This document shows positions 25,227 through 38,400 of a stretch of 64,000 bases of DNA, piece by piece. The position numbers were made by a program, and so were the translations under genes. This DNA is from Neelides folsomi (taxonomy: Eukaryota; Arthropoda; Collembola; Neelipleona; Neelidae), in assembly GCA_034687125.1 (NCBI GenBank), contig JAQGBZ010000201.1, forward strand, positions 51,376 through 115,375, written 5' to 3'. Positions within the stretch are counted from its first letter, which is position 1, and each line of letters starts with the position of its first letter. A model generated the notes under the pieces. It was not told where the DNA came from, made no database searches, and saw only the letters and a list, made by a program, of their open reading frames with translations.

Positions 25227-25725
25227 AATCCTTCTGAAATTGAGTCAATAACTTTGTATATTTTTTGTATATTTTGCTATTTTCGTCAGATGGCAAATCT
25301 TCCAGTTCCAAGTTGTCAATTTAGTCGTTTAATTGTTCCAATTTATTAATCTTATTTTATAACAATCTATAATATTTTACCATAATTAACTTCTAGAATT
25401 AGCTAAAGATTGTTTAAATCTTCCATTGACATTGACAATGCCAAAGCTTCTACTCTTGTCTTAGTTAATAATTTTCGTCATCATAAATAAATACTGATAG
25501 TTGAAATATGATTACACTTAAAAAAATTTATAGTATAATTTGTAACCACAATAAATAATTGAATTTTAATGCAATTATAAATACTAAATAAAAGAAAAAT
25601 TCAATAGAAATTTTTAATGAAAACGATTTATTTAAAAAATTAACAATCGAACATTAATACATTAACAGTCAGATGAAATTAACGAAACACAAAATTATTA
25701 ATTTAATGAATTATACATTTAGATA
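25227..25725. other. Convergent intergenic region PISD / DDX10
   Basis: Holds a PISD polyadenylation signal (AATAAA, 25486-25491) and, on the other strand, a DDX10 signal (TTTATT at 25627-25632, about 95 bp past the stop). Nothing else is seen. Confidence 0.6.
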
Positions 25726-28700
25726 TTATTTATTAGAAAGTAAATGAAGGGCAAACTCTTCAATTAAATTCGTATCAACAGGTTTCTTTTTCTTGGATTC
25801 ATTTCCTTTGCGAGACTTTTTATCCGATTTCCTTTTCTTGACAATCGGTTCTTCCGATTCATTGTCAACTTTCTTTTTATTGGATTTCCTCTTATGAATT
25901 GGTTCTTCAGATTTTCCATCGTCGGATTCATCCTTTTCTTTACCGTAAATCTTATCTGGATCGGGAAGCCATGCCAAACTGTCTCCTTCATTTTCATCAG
26001 AGGAATGGTTTTCCAGTGTAACTTCAACCTCGTCTTCTTTGTCCGAAACTCCCTTTCTGATCATTTTGGCTTTTATTCTTGCCTCGCTAAAATCAGAAAA
26101 TTGAAAAATAATTAATTTAACAATCAACACTACTAAGAATTACAGATATAATAATTATGTAAATATGCTATAAAAATATTATTTTCATTTCATTTAAGTA
26201 AGTTCATTTTATATTCCAAATGAAATCTTACCGATGCTTTGCTCTGATCCTTTCTCTAAACATTTCTTTATCATATTGATCCTCCATTTTAAGAATTTCC
26301 TTTGCCATTTCAATGTTAACTCCCGAAGCGTCTTCTCTGTCATAATTCCTTGCAAGTTCCGATTGCCGTTCTTTCTTTCGGTCAAGAACTTCTCCACCCT
26401 CTTCATCAAAGGTCAGCTTTTTATTCATCGTGATATTTTTCTTCACGAGTTTCTTAGCCATCGAAGCTTTGCTCTTCACTTTCTTCGGTCTTCGTTCGTC
26501 CAAATTGTTCAAATCTTCTAGTTCGCTTCCTGATTCGATTTCTGCACGTTTTTCACCTTTGAACAAATCCTCACACCCATCTTCATCTTCTCCTATAAAT
26601 GCAAAATACAAACAATTTAAAAATTAAAGACCTTTGTGTAAAAAATAAACTAAATAGAATTTATTTAACCATAATTAAAGTAATTTTATGTTTTATACCC
26701 TCGACATCAAACGCAAAGGTCTCATTTTGATTATTAACTTCTGTAATTTCTTCTTTTATTTCATCGTCTTCATCTCCATTTTCCGATTTTACTTTTGCCA
26801 TTCTCTTTTGGAGAAATCGAACACGTGGAGGAACTGCAAGGCCGAACGATCTTAAAAAAATTTTATAATAAAATTTTTTGTATCAATTTTTAATAGGTTC
26901 TATATTATCAAAAGGTAATAGTATATTTCATATTTGACAACTTAATATTTTAATACCTTGCAAAACTTGTTAAATCCAATTTGGTTGCATCAAAAATTTG
27001 TTTGTTTTTCATCAAGAACACGGCTTTGATGTATGATTTAAAAGCTCTTTGTGCAGCTTCTTTCAAACTCACATCTCTTGCCAAAAGAGCTTCGAACTTC
27101 CTTTGAACTGAAACCATTTTCTTTTGACTCACTTCAATTTTCTCAATGGGGATTTTCCTATCTTGGAGTTGTTGAACCATGGCTTGTTCTTCAGAAGGAA
27201 GGAGGAACAAAAGAGCTTCGCCGCTTTCATTTAATCTGGCTGTTCTTCCAGCTCTGTGAATATAAGTTGTGGTGTCTTCAGGACAGTCCAATTGAATTAC
27301 CCAATCAACATTTGGAAAATCTGTAATAAAATAATTAGTAAATAAACAGAATCTTGATTCTACATAGATAGATATTAATATTAAATACAATACAATATTA
27401 AATATTAATTCAAACATACCAAGACCTCTTGAAGCTACGTCAGTGGCAAAAAGGACGACAGCTTCTTTAGAACAAAACTCTTCATAAGAGGCCATTCTTT
27501 TAAGTTGATGAAGTTCACCATGAAGAGCAAGAAGGCTAATGCCAGGTCGCATTCGACAAAATAACATATGAATAAATCGAACCTGTAAAGATTTTTTTAA
27601 AATAAATTAAAAATTAAAATTTCAATAAAATTATAAAAGATTGGCCTTTTTTGCATTCTTAAAATACACTTTAAGTTTAATAACTTTAATCCTGTAATTT
27701 TTTAAAAAAAAGTCAACAAAAAGAAATAGAGAAAACGATTATGATTACCTGTTTACAACTAGAGAGGAAAATTAGTGTTTTTGATTTCTTATGATGTTTT
27801 ATAAAGGACCACAATGTGTCTAATTTATTTTCCAATGGGCAGACAATGTAACTTTGTTGTAGTTTTTCAGGAGTGGAAAATTTGGAATTTTCATGCACAG
27901 AGACATAAACTGGAGATTTCAAACTTAATCGGGCTAAATCTTTTACAGATCTGAAACATTATAAATTATTGTAATTAATACACTCACTCATACCCAAAAG
28001 CACTTTGGTTTGGGCCATTAATTATAATCTAATTACTTTGTTTGAGTAGCTGAAAAGAGAAGAGTTTGTCTTTCAATTGGCAAATTCGCTATCACCGCAT
28101 TCATATCTTTTTGAAAACCCATATCTAAACAACGATCAGCTTCATCAAGTACTAAAATCTAAAGTAAAAAGCCATGATTTTAAACATTGGAAATATCAAT
28201 GGTTAAAAAATTACAATTTATTAACAATGGGCAATTATAATTTATGTTGATTAAAATAACATATAAATAAAAAATAACATAAAAACCTGTAAATTGCTGC
28301 AATCGAAAGAAGGGCATTCATCCATATGCTGAAGAATCCTCCCAGGAGTGCAAACAATGATATTTAGTTGATCAACACGTTTTCTCTCAAATTTCAAGTC
28401 TTTGCCACCTAAATTAAAAAAAATGTGGTAAATATTTACACAGAGAATGTATTACAAGGAACAATAGCAGAAATCAACTGTTAAATTTACATCCTGGATT
28501 TGTTTATTTAAACAATTTTAATAAATTATTAATGACTTTGTACCAATAATAAGCCCAGCGGAAAATTCCATTTTCCTCCCAACATTCCTCAAAGTTTCGA
28601 ATATTTGATATGCCAATTCTCTTGTTGGAGTTATGATAAGTGCTCCAAGTCCATCTTGATTCGTCCAGCGATTGATGTAAAGTTTTTCAAGAACCTTATA

Positions 28701-29236
28701 GAAAACACATTGAATATAATAAACATTTAGATCTACAAATTAATAAATATTGTAATTTAGTAAAGAATTAAAAGTTGATTATTACAGGTATGATGAAAGC
28801 GAGAGTTTTTCCACTTCCTGTTTTGGCCGCTCCAAGAATGTCAAGATTTTTAAGGGCCAGCCCAATTGACTCTTTCTGAATATCTGTAGTTTTTGTAAAT
28901 CCTGACATTTTGAGACCATTTAAAAGCTTTCTTGACAAAGGCAAATCCGAGAATTTCTTAACTTTTGAATTGTCAATCTAAAATTCAAAAAATTAATAAT
29001 ACATGAACGAGACCAAACGCGACAATTAAAAATTATATAAAGATCATAATTAATAGCTTTCTCAAAATTTAATTTATTAAAATTGTCATAAATTATCGAA
29101 CCATATCATATTCTTGTTTCAATCTTTCAATTTCTGTAACTTCATCTTCGCTCTTGATTTTCTTGATATGTGAAAATCCTTTCTTCTTTTTCATTCCTCC
29201 TCCAGATTGACGCTTTTCCAATTTTTCTTCCGACAT
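25726..29236 (-). CDS. DDX10: DEAD-box RNA helicase DDX10 (Dbp4 family)
   Basis: Nucleolar ATP-dependent RNA helicase that in yeast (Dbp4) frees snoRNAs from pre-rRNA during small-subunit assembly. Eleven exons: 29236-29102, 28977-28786, 28694-28544, 28408-28287, 28158-28037, 27950-27749, 27582-27420, 27320-26957, 26850-26699, 26592-26232, 26086-25726; 774 aa (human 875). Motifs in order: Q motif region ([12 protein letters not shown]), motif [10 protein letters not shown] (95-103), [18 protein letters not shown] (205-208), SAT in LLFSATQTK, and HRAGRTAR (384-391). The C-terminal half keeps family landmarks ([31 protein letters not shown]) and ends [10 protein letters not shown], as in other DDX10 proteins, after Lys-rich segments. 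Exon 1 uses an unusual donor (GTTCGA). It is divergent from EIF3M. Confidence 0.95.
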
Positions 29237-29901
29237 TTTGGGAGAGATATATTCAAAATGACAATTAATTGCAATTAAAACTTTAAACTTCTTCGTTCAT
29301 CTGCTTCTAAAAATCTTTTTATATTTAAACATGCTTACAGATGAAACTCCCTCCAATAAAAGCACGGATTAAGCTCATGGCTCCTTCATATGTAAAATGC
29401 TTTCAGTATCAACGACATCTACGCAGAGTGAAAGCCACACGCCGGCTAAAATCTTCACGAGGACCATCAGTTGGCCGTACGGAATCCTCCTCCTGTCAAT
29501 TGTTGCTTTAATTTACAATTAAAAGGTAATTGGAATTAAATCTTAACTATTTTAATCACTCCTTATACTATTCAATATCCTATTTAACCGATTATAATAT
29601 CTTTAAGTTAATCTACAATGCAATTAAGTTTAAACAGATTAATGAAATTCCTCATTCTTAAATTCCACAGACAGGATAATACAATGTTTGGTATAATTTC
29701 GATGTAATTTTGATATAATTATAATCGATATAGGTTGAAGAATTAGAAAATTAGATATCATTGGATAGGTTAGCTTAATAGGAGTCTATATACATATATA
29801 AGAAAGATTAATTCAGCTTACTGAATATTAGTAATTATTTAACTTAATTAAAGATATTAATTTATGTGAAACGTTTGTTGTAGATTGTCAATTGGTAGAA
29901 A
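29237..29901. promoter_or_regulatory. DDX10 / EIF3M divergent promoter and EIF3M 5' leader
   Basis: The start codons are 665 bp apart. Bases 29341-29520 are unusually GC-rich for a non-coding stretch here. AATTAAAAGGTAATTGG at 29519-29535 fits a splice donor (after 29525), and TTTGTTGTAG ending at 29883 fits an acceptor. The EIF3M mRNA may therefore have a non-coding first exon in the GC-rich block and an intron of about 360 bp in its 5' UTR (inference). Confidence 0.45.
29341..29511 (+). other. Small basic ORF (56 aa), possible EIF3M uORF
   Basis: An ATG at 29341 opens 57 codons ending TAA. The product begins MKLPPIKARIKLMAP and is rich in Lys and Arg (RRVKATRRLKSSRGP). I do not recognise it. 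It sits about 105 bp from the DDX10 start codon, inside what may be the first exon of EIF3M. If so, it is an upstream ORF. It could also be a separate micropeptide gene, or chance in a GC-rich promoter. There is no evidence of translation. Confidence 0.25.
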
Positions 29902-31215
29902 ATGGAAGCCGAATTAACATCATTCATCGCTTGTTCTCCACAAGAACAATGTCAAGAACTCCGAGAGTACATGAAGGGCCTTGGAGCGGAGATCTCGGTG
30001 ACTCCCAGCACGAAAGGGATGGAGGACGATCTTCATAAGATCATCGGTGTTTGTGACATCTGCTTCACCCAAGGGAATGAAACAGAGATCGAATCAGTCC
30101 TCAATGGAATTGTTTCCGTCGTCATCATTGCCGACTCGGACGCTCTCGACAAACTCGTCCTCGCCTTTTGCGAGAAAGCTTCAAAAGCCTGGGAGCCGGA
30201 AATCCGCCATGGTCTTATTGCCTTGAAAGTCTTGAGACTTTTGTTCTTCTCTTTAAGCGAAGCTTCACCGATGCGATATCACGTTTATTATCACATGGTC
30301 GAAGTTGCCGGAAAAGTTGGACAGATGCAATCTGTCTATACAAACATTGCCACATTGAAAAAGACGTTTGCTCCTCGGCCGCCAACTCCAGAAGAACTTC
30401 AAAAACTTTATCGCCTTCTTCATCTCTCTCTTTTGAAGTGCAAGATGAGCGACGACGCTTACAATGTCATGTTGGAACTCCTCAATACGTACACAAAGGA
30501 CAATGCGAGCCAAGCAAGGGAAGATGCCCAACGTTGTATTGTGGCTTCATTGGCCGATCCGAACATTTACCTCCTTGACCATCTTCTTCCACTTAATCCT
30601 GTCAAGTTTCTTGAAGGTAAAAATAATCAATTTATTACAATTACAATTACTAACATTAATTAATTAATTATAATTAAACAATGGTCCGATTTAAGATTTT
30701 ATTATATTTGCCCGTCTCAAATTTAAAGCTATAAAATAAATGATTAATTTTTAATATATTAATTTTTTTAATTTATTTTGTTAGGAAATCCAATTCATGA
30801 TCTTCTCTTGTGCGCCGTGTCGGAAGGATTGACCGAGTATTTGAAATTCTACGAAGCTCATAAAGAATACATGCAGAAGATGAATCTTGACCATGGGAAG
30901 TTGATGAAAAAGATGCGGATCCTGAGCTTGATCAGCATGGCGGAAAAATCTTCAGAGATCCTTTTCTCTCAGATTGAACGCGAGCTCCAATTGACTCCTG
31001 ATGAAGTAGAAATGTTCATTATTGATGCTTTGAAAACAAAATTGTTGACAGCTCGGATTGATCAAGCAGCAAAGAAACTCCTGGTTCAATCAGTGGTCAA
31101 ACGGGCTTTGTCCAAGGCACATTGGCTTCACATCCGAGACATCCTTTCATCATGGAAATCTTCAATTCACACACTTAAAGATAACATGCATGACCTCGAG
31201 CAGTCAGTCCAATAA
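29902..31215 (+). CDS. EIF3M: Eukaryotic translation initiation factor 3 subunit M
   Basis: PCI-domain subunit of the eIF3 complex that supports 43S preinitiation complex formation. Two coding exons, 29902-30616 and 30785-31215, give 381 aa (human 374). Matching landmarks include ELREYMKGLGAEIS near the N-terminus, ELLNTYTKDNASQAREDAQR in the middle, LLPLNPVKFLEG at the splice junction, and the PCI winged-helix region DEVEMFIIDALKTKL near the C-terminus. Codon use is richer in G and C than in its neighbours, in line with high expression. The start is the first ATG of the frame and aligns with the family N-terminus. A polyadenylation signal lies at 31287. Confidence 0.95.
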
Positions 31216-31619
31216 ACCCCTGTTTTTTATATGAAAATCATTATTTAATGTTTTTATCATTATGTCAAATATGTGTAAAGATTCTAAATAAATAGTATTT
31301 GTGAGATTCTACTTCTTCTTTTGAAGTGGTATTTATTGTTAATAAAAGATAAAATCATAAAAATATTTAAATTCTTTTTATTTCAATGTGATGCAATTAA
31401 AATTAAGCTAAATACAAACTAAATAATTAGAGAGAGACCAAATAACATTTTATGAGTATTTTATTGACATTAATTTCTTTTATAAAATTGACAATAATTT
31501 GTAATCGAAAATGTTATTTGTTAATTAATTTTATCATCATAAAAAGTAGGGAAAAGAATCAAAAGGATTTTTGAAGCTGACTTTTTTATACAATCATAAT
31601 CCATTTCAATCAATTAGTT
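31216..31619. other. Convergent intergenic region EIF3M / PLAA
   Basis: Short AT-rich gap with polyadenylation signals for both genes: AATAAA at 31287 for EIF3M, and TTTATT at 31460 on the opposite strand for PLAA. Nothing else is seen. Confidence 0.6.
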
Positions 31620-34600
31620 TCAATCAATAGTTATTGGATTTTGTAAGCAATTTGCCAATTGCTGGGCACAATTCCGGATCTTTTCTGTTTCTCCTTTAGA
31701 TTTGTAGGTCTCAACTGTTTTATCTCCTCCCAATGCTTTAAATAATTCCGTTGCTGAATAACTCCCCTTTATCAAATTCCCTATTGCCACAAAGAGACGA
31801 AACAACGCTTCCGGATCATCAACAATTTCAATGAGCTGGGCAATACACATTACAATTTCAGACTCGGCATTTGGATCAACTAAACCAGATTTCCGTCTGA
31901 GGAGGATTGAATAATTGAGGACGAGAGAGGCAATGCAGATCTGATTATTCTTCCCTTTGTCTTCAATATTGGTGATGGCCTGGGAAAGGATGGTCGCTTG
32001 GGATTTGGTCAGATCGTCGTCCAATTTTCCAAAAGTGTTACAAATCACTCGGCCCATCAACATTTGATTTACTCCGCCACCACAGAAAAACTTAGTGGGG
32101 AGGATTTCAATTAATCCAAGTTCTTCATTCAAGCGTTGGGCAAATTCTTTGGTCAAAACACCGATTCTCAAGAGATCCAAAATTGGGAAAACCTTATCTG
32201 TTGAATTATAAAAAAATTTAAAATTAATTTACAAAGAATTTAATTACACAAAAATATAGTGTTTGTTAAGTTTTGTAAAATTTAGTTTGAAATAATCCGA
32301 TGGAAATGAAGAAACCCAACTATTTTTAATTCAATGTTACATTAAATAGAATAGAATTAAAAAAAATTAATTATCAACCTGAAGGCCATTGGAGCGAAGA
32401 TTTGATCATATCCCTTAATTCATTCGACCATTTACCTCCATTTGCAATTTGAATCAGGCTGTCGATATTAATCTAAAAAATGGTTGAAAACGAAAGTTAT
32501 TAACTAATGATGAATACTAATAATTAATTAAGTTTAAGGGTTCATTTTAAAACTTTATTTTACCAGAGCTCCAACATTTTCTGCAAATAATGTTAATTTG
32601 TCTCGAAGTCCATTAAGATTGGGAGGAAGAGCAAATTCAATATACTCCTTGACAGGAAACAGCGGATCTCGTCTAATAGCAGTTGACGTCGTGCTTCCTT
32701 CATTTGCATTACTCCCAGTCCGATAAGCTCCAGCTCCAGTAAATGGATCCATACCGGAGGAGGAAGAAGCACCGTTGGAAGATGAAGGACCAGCACGGCT
32801 ACTTCCAGGGACATATCTGTTTCCTCCTAAAAGTAGAATTTTTAAATTAACAATTAGCTTAGCAGTTTGATTGAATTGAAAATTATTTAAAAAAGGATTG
32901 GATTGATTTTTTAAAATAGTTTTCATTTAATTAATTTAAACCAGTAAAAGGATCAGCGTAATTGGAGTTGGAAGAAGTTCCAAGTTCCATTCCTTTTGTA
33001 TTTGTTATGATGAAATTAGCAATTTGGTCAAGAAAAGTTGGACTCAAATCATTATCCTCGATAAAACGGTTTGCAGCAAACCAAGGATCTTCTATAATAT
33101 TGTAAGGCAGCTTCAAATTCTGTTTTGTATCATCCAATGTGACACTGAAGACGTAATCGTATTGCTAAAAAATATAAAATAATGAGATTCTTACCTTCAT
33201 AAAAATTAATTATAATTTGCAATAATATATTACAATTAGATAAATAATAATTTAGCAATTTTACCTTTCCATCGTGAAGTACTTTTCCGCTAGTACTATT
33301 CGTAGCCCCACTGGCTCCGACAACATCACCAACTTTGTTCCATTTTTGTTCGGCAATGGACCAAGAGAAGCACGTGACTTTGTCTCCTTCTCGGATCATC
33401 TTCGTATCACCGTCTTTTTTTCCGGGTCTAAGAAGACCTTCAAGACCGGGCAGCTGGGTCAATTTAATTCCACCAAGATCTTGTTGTGCAGCAATGGTCG
33501 TGTCAGCCACTGACTTTGAAAATTCGGCCAAAACTTTCTCAGAAGCAACGCGAGTTAAATCTGATGTGAACACACGAACACTTCCATCACTAAAAAAATA
33601 TAAAGTTAAGGTTATATATTTTTTATATTTTAAAATCAATATAAAAATGTTTTAAGGTTAAATTAAGTTAGGTTAAAGTATTCGTTGAAGAATAGTTGAA
33701 AACTAATATTAATAATTTACACACCTAGAACCGGTCACAACATCTCCATTTGGAAGAGTCGCAACAGACCAAACGCTAATTGCCGGATGGAAGATTACTT
33801 GATCGCATTCATCTTTTTTCCAAATGCGGAGTGTTCGATCTTCTCCAACAGAAACAAAATCGGTTCGATTTGGTAAAATTGCAATGCTAAATAAAAAGAA
33901 CTTGAATTCATTTCTTTCATAAATTGAAATTGCATTTGTAAAATATGAAATACAGATAATTTGAATAGATTGGTGAATTTCTAACCTGTAGATGAAGTTT
34001 GAATGGCCATAAATCACATTAAGTGTCTCTCCACCGCTAATGCTCCATCTTCTTATAGTTGCGTCATTCGAACCAGAAAGAAATTCATCTGAATTAATAA
34101 CAGCAAGAGCACGGACACAGTCAGTATGACCAGTAAAGGTCTTCAATGTCCGAAAATTTTTCCAGCATCGAATCACCTTGTCGGCTGAAGCTGTCAACAT
34201 CAACTTCTCTACTCCAGGAACAGTTGCAACTGCCCATACTGCAGACTATAACGACACAAATATTCATCAAAAATTAAAATAAAATATTGCTAACTTGTGT
34301 TCTTGATTAATTAAATTAAATTAAATTAAATTAATTATATTTTCATTTTAAAATTTTCACCTCATGCCCAGAGAGAGTTGCAATATTTTCTGCCTCAGAC
34401 CAAACTTTTGCCGTTGTGTCCCATGATCCTGTTATCAAAAGACCTTCCTCGGTGATGTCCATTGAGCAAACTGGAAACCATTAAAAATACAATTAAAAAA
34501 TAAATCATAAAGGATTATGGAAATTAACCGATTAAACAAACGATTTCATTTGAACTTACCGGTCCCTTTATGCCCGATTAATTGGGTAATTGGGGTTAAT

Positions 34601-34995
34601 TTTCCAAATTCGTACACAAGAACAACATGGTCGTGTCCTCCTGTCAAAATGAGTCCCTTTTGATATTTCTCATTCGGGGCAACGACAAAGACACAAGAGA
34701 CAAAATTCGTGTGTCCTTCGCAAGTTTGGGCCATTACAAAATTCCCATCCTCCCTGCAATAAAAAATATATTATTATCTTAACTAATTAACATTAATTAT
34801 ATAATGTTATTTAAAATCGGGGATTTGTAATTTATATTTTACTTACGTCGGCATCCAAATTTTAGAAGTTTTGTCTCTTGAGCCGGAAACAATAAAAACT
34901 TTATTGGACTCTGTCACTCCGGTGGCAACTCCACGGATGTCCAATGAATGCCCAGTCAAATGACATCTCAATTTGTATTCCTTCCCACTTGCCAT
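31620..34995 (-). CDS. PLAA: Phospholipase A2-activating protein (Ufd3/Doa1 family)
   Basis: Ubiquitin-binding cofactor of the p97/VCP ATPase. Ten exons: 34995-34847, 34753-34560, 34470-34361, 34245-33986, 33886-33725, 33589-33265, 33164-32942, 32826-32564, 32472-32379, 32197-31620; 785 aa (human 795). The N-terminal half is a seven-bladed WD40 propeller (for example GSRDKTSKIW, GSWDTTAKVW, SADKVIRCW, EDRTLRIW). Next comes a PFU domain (DGDTKMIREGDKVTCFSW, YDYVFSVTLDDTKQNLKLPYN) with DPFTGGNRYVPG, then a PUL armadillo-like domain (LVLNYSILL, EALFRLFVAIGNLI) that contacts p97. The start MASGKEYKL matches the family N-terminus. An in-frame ATG at 35037 would add 14 residues and is less likely. 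It is divergent from NCBP1. Confidence 0.95.
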
Positions 34996-35428
34996 CTTAT
35001 CAAACCCTCTGTCAAATCCTAATGAGACTAATGTCAATTAAACCTATTGAATCTTTTCTTCTCTCTTTAACTCGCTTTCAAATGAAACAAAATGATTTGT
35101 AATTTTGAGAATTGAATTCCGTACAAAAGGAGAACTCAAAAGGAACAACTTGAAATGAAAATGGAACTCAAATTCTTATTCCACTTCTTCGTTTTTAATG
35201 GATTGGTTGCAGGTTCTAGTTGTTCCTTCTCCTCTATGCTTTCCCTCTTCATGGCATTTAAATTCTGTGGCGAGATCAGAAGCTTCAGTTCTTTTTACTT
35301 CAACACTCTCGGTAATTTAATTAATTTTATAATCAATTAACATAATTAACTTGATAAGATTAATACTTTTTAAAAACTGGATTCAAGCTCAATTGTTTTA
35401 TTTTTTATAATTATAGGAAAGGATCAAG
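34996..35428. promoter_or_regulatory. PLAA / NCBP1 divergent promoter and NCBP1 5' leader
   Basis: The start codons are 433 bp apart. A donor-like site (CTCGGTAATT, intron after 35311) and an acceptor (AATTATAG, exon from 35417) suggest a 105-bp intron in the NCBP1 5' UTR. An ORF from 35155 reads through this junction in frame and ends at a TAG overlapping the NCBP1 start, so it may act as a uORF if transcription starts upstream of it (inference). Confidence 0.45.
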
Positions 35429-38400
35429 ATGAATAGAGGAAAAAGGAGGCCGTATGAAGAAGACGACACCGGTAATTCTTTCATAATTACTTTAATTCAT
35501 AATTATTCGTAGGTATAATGGATGGTTATCTATGGGTTTTATATATTGGGTGTCACCTGAAGAATTCTAAAGATTGTCCTTGTACTCAATTGATAAGCTT
35601 TTATACTCTTTGTCTCAGACTTTTCTGAAGAATCTTTCTTGAATTCATTGAAGTCAGTTCAATGAATTCAATCCCTATCAAAATCATGGGTTGAATTTCA
35701 AAAATACGTTTTGGAATCTTCTTAATTTATTTTTCTTAATTTCATTGGAAACTTTATAAGTTTATTGGTAAATACTGGAGAAAAGATCACACCCTAAACG
35801 AGTTTCATTGTTTAACAAAGTTTAAGCAATGGGGAAAATGAAGGTTATTGATAATATTCCCGTTCATGAATTTTGGAAACTCACTATTAATTCGTGGGAT
35901 AAATTGGATTGCAAGTTAAAAGAAAAGAAGTCGGAGAGTAGATTCCCCATAACCATTTTGAAACAATGTTTTTTCATTATTTGGTCAAATTAATTTCTTA
36001 ATTTAATATTTTTAATTGGGATCAGGTGGGCGCTATTTTAAAAAGCGAAGGACATCTGATTCATACGTGAAAAAGGAAGAGGATCCAACAAAGTCGATCA
36101 TTTATGATGTTGCTGAAAGGGTAATTATCCAACATGTGAATTAAACACAGCTGATGAATTGGTATTATTTTTATATTTTAAATATTTAATTATTTGTTTT
36201 AGACGAAAGCCTCCATTGAAAGCTCCATTGAAGGAGTTGCAAAAGTACTCGATGGAGATTTGGCTACACAGAAAACGAAGATTCTTCAGATCTTGGTAGA
36301 AGTTGTAACAGCTCTTCCAGAGAAATGCTCCATTTACTCGACACTGGCTGGACTTCTCAATGCAAAGAATTATAATTTTGGTGGCGAGGTATGTGAACTT
36401 TATTTAAATATTTATTTCACTTATTGTTAATTAAGAAAAGGAAAACTATTATATGATATGTATCTATTAATAATGTGGCGATAATATAAGAAAAGAAGTT
36501 ATAAAACAATTTTAATTAATTTTAGTTTGTCGAAGCTGTTGTTAAATCCTTCAGAGAATATCTAAGAAATGGAAATTGGGCTTTGGCTCAATTCACTTTA
36601 CGATTCATTGCGGATTTGGTCAATTCCCACGTTGTGTCGGCGACTTCATTGCTTCAACTTTTCGACATTTTCATGGAAGGAGCTCTTGACCAATCTGTTC
36701 CACAAGTAATTAGATAATTTGTTATTTTACCGCAATAAGAAATTAGGAAAACATATAACATGTCATGTTATGTCATGTTTAGTTTAAACTTTTTAATAAG
36801 ATAAATTTTTTTTCTTGAAGGTTCGTAGAGATTGGCTTGTTTTGGCAATTTTAAATTCATTGCCATATGTTGGGAGAGAACTTTATGATAAAAAGGAGCA
36901 AACTGTTGAACGGCTCATGATCACAATTGACAACTACATGAAGAAGAGGCGAAAGGCACATCATGCACTTTTAAGAGTTTGGGCGTCGGATGATCCTCAT
37001 CCTCAAGAAGAGGTATAAAATCGACATTTAATTAATAATTAGCACATTATTTAATTAATAATTTGGATTTATTACTTAATGGTAATTAACTGGTCTAACA
37101 ATAGGTTTTATTATATTAATTAGTACTTGGAGTGTCTTTGGGCTCAAATTGAGAAACTCAAAATGGATGGTTGGACAGAGAAACACATCATTCGACCCTA
37201 CTTGGCATTTGACAGCGTTCTTTGTGAAGCTCTTCAACATAATCTTCCATTGGTGACCCTTCCACCACATCATGAAGGAATTACTTATCCTCTTCCAAGA
37301 GTCATTTTCAGAATGTTTGACTACACTGATTGTCCAGAGGTTATTTTCAATAATATTAAAATAATAATTAAAATGATCATACCATTGGTAATACAATATA
37401 ACTTACTTTGTTTTATTTTCTAATTTGTAGGGACCAATGGCTCCAGTTTTACCAGGAACTCATGCAATTGAACGTTACTTGATTGAAGAAGAATTGAGGG
37501 ATATTTTGAGAAAATATCACAAGGAACGAGCAGAATGGTATGAGACTGTACAATTTAATTTTTATTCGAGTATTTAGTATTTTGAATAATAATTTTAATT
37601 ATGAATTTCTTCAGTGCTGCTGCACTTCTTGATTATCCTCACAATAATCGACTCCCACTTGAGTACATTATTGTAGAAGTGATCTTTGGAGAGATGTTTC
37701 ATCTTCCAATACCAGAATTCTTGGAGATTTGCTACGGGTCAATTTTAATTGAACTTTGTAAGAGACAAGCTGCAATCATTCCACAGGTTTGAATTATTAA
37801 AAAATATAATATTTACTATGTTTTAATTTTTAATAATTCTTTTAATCGATAGTTAGCTAATGGTTAAAATTGTTTTAGGTTTTGGCCCAAACTACTGAAA
37901 TCTTGTTTGGAAGATTGGACACAATGAACGTCTCATGCATTGATAGATTTGCCTCGTGGTTTGCATATCACTTGAGCAATTTCCAATTCCGATGGAGTTG
38001 GGACGATTGGGCAGTTGCTCTTTCTTTGGATCCTGAACATCCTAAACCGAAATTCATTACAGAAGTTGCTGTAAAATGCATCAGGTAAACCACTCAAAAA
38101 TTAAATCATTTTGTAGTAACGTGTAAAATGTGTTATACTTCTCATTAAGATTGTCATCAATAATTTACTTTTGAAATTAATTATTGCTTATTACTTCCTG
38201 ACATTTATTAATTCATGAATATTTACACAGACTCTCATACCACTCAAGAATTGTTGATATGATTCCTGGTAATTTTGAAACTATTCTTCCACCGAATCCT
38301 GAGCCAAATTACAAATATGACGGCGATAAAGGTAAAAAAAGTTTATTCAAAATCTTTTATTTAGAATGACAAATTAATAGTTATTTAACAATCATTTGTA

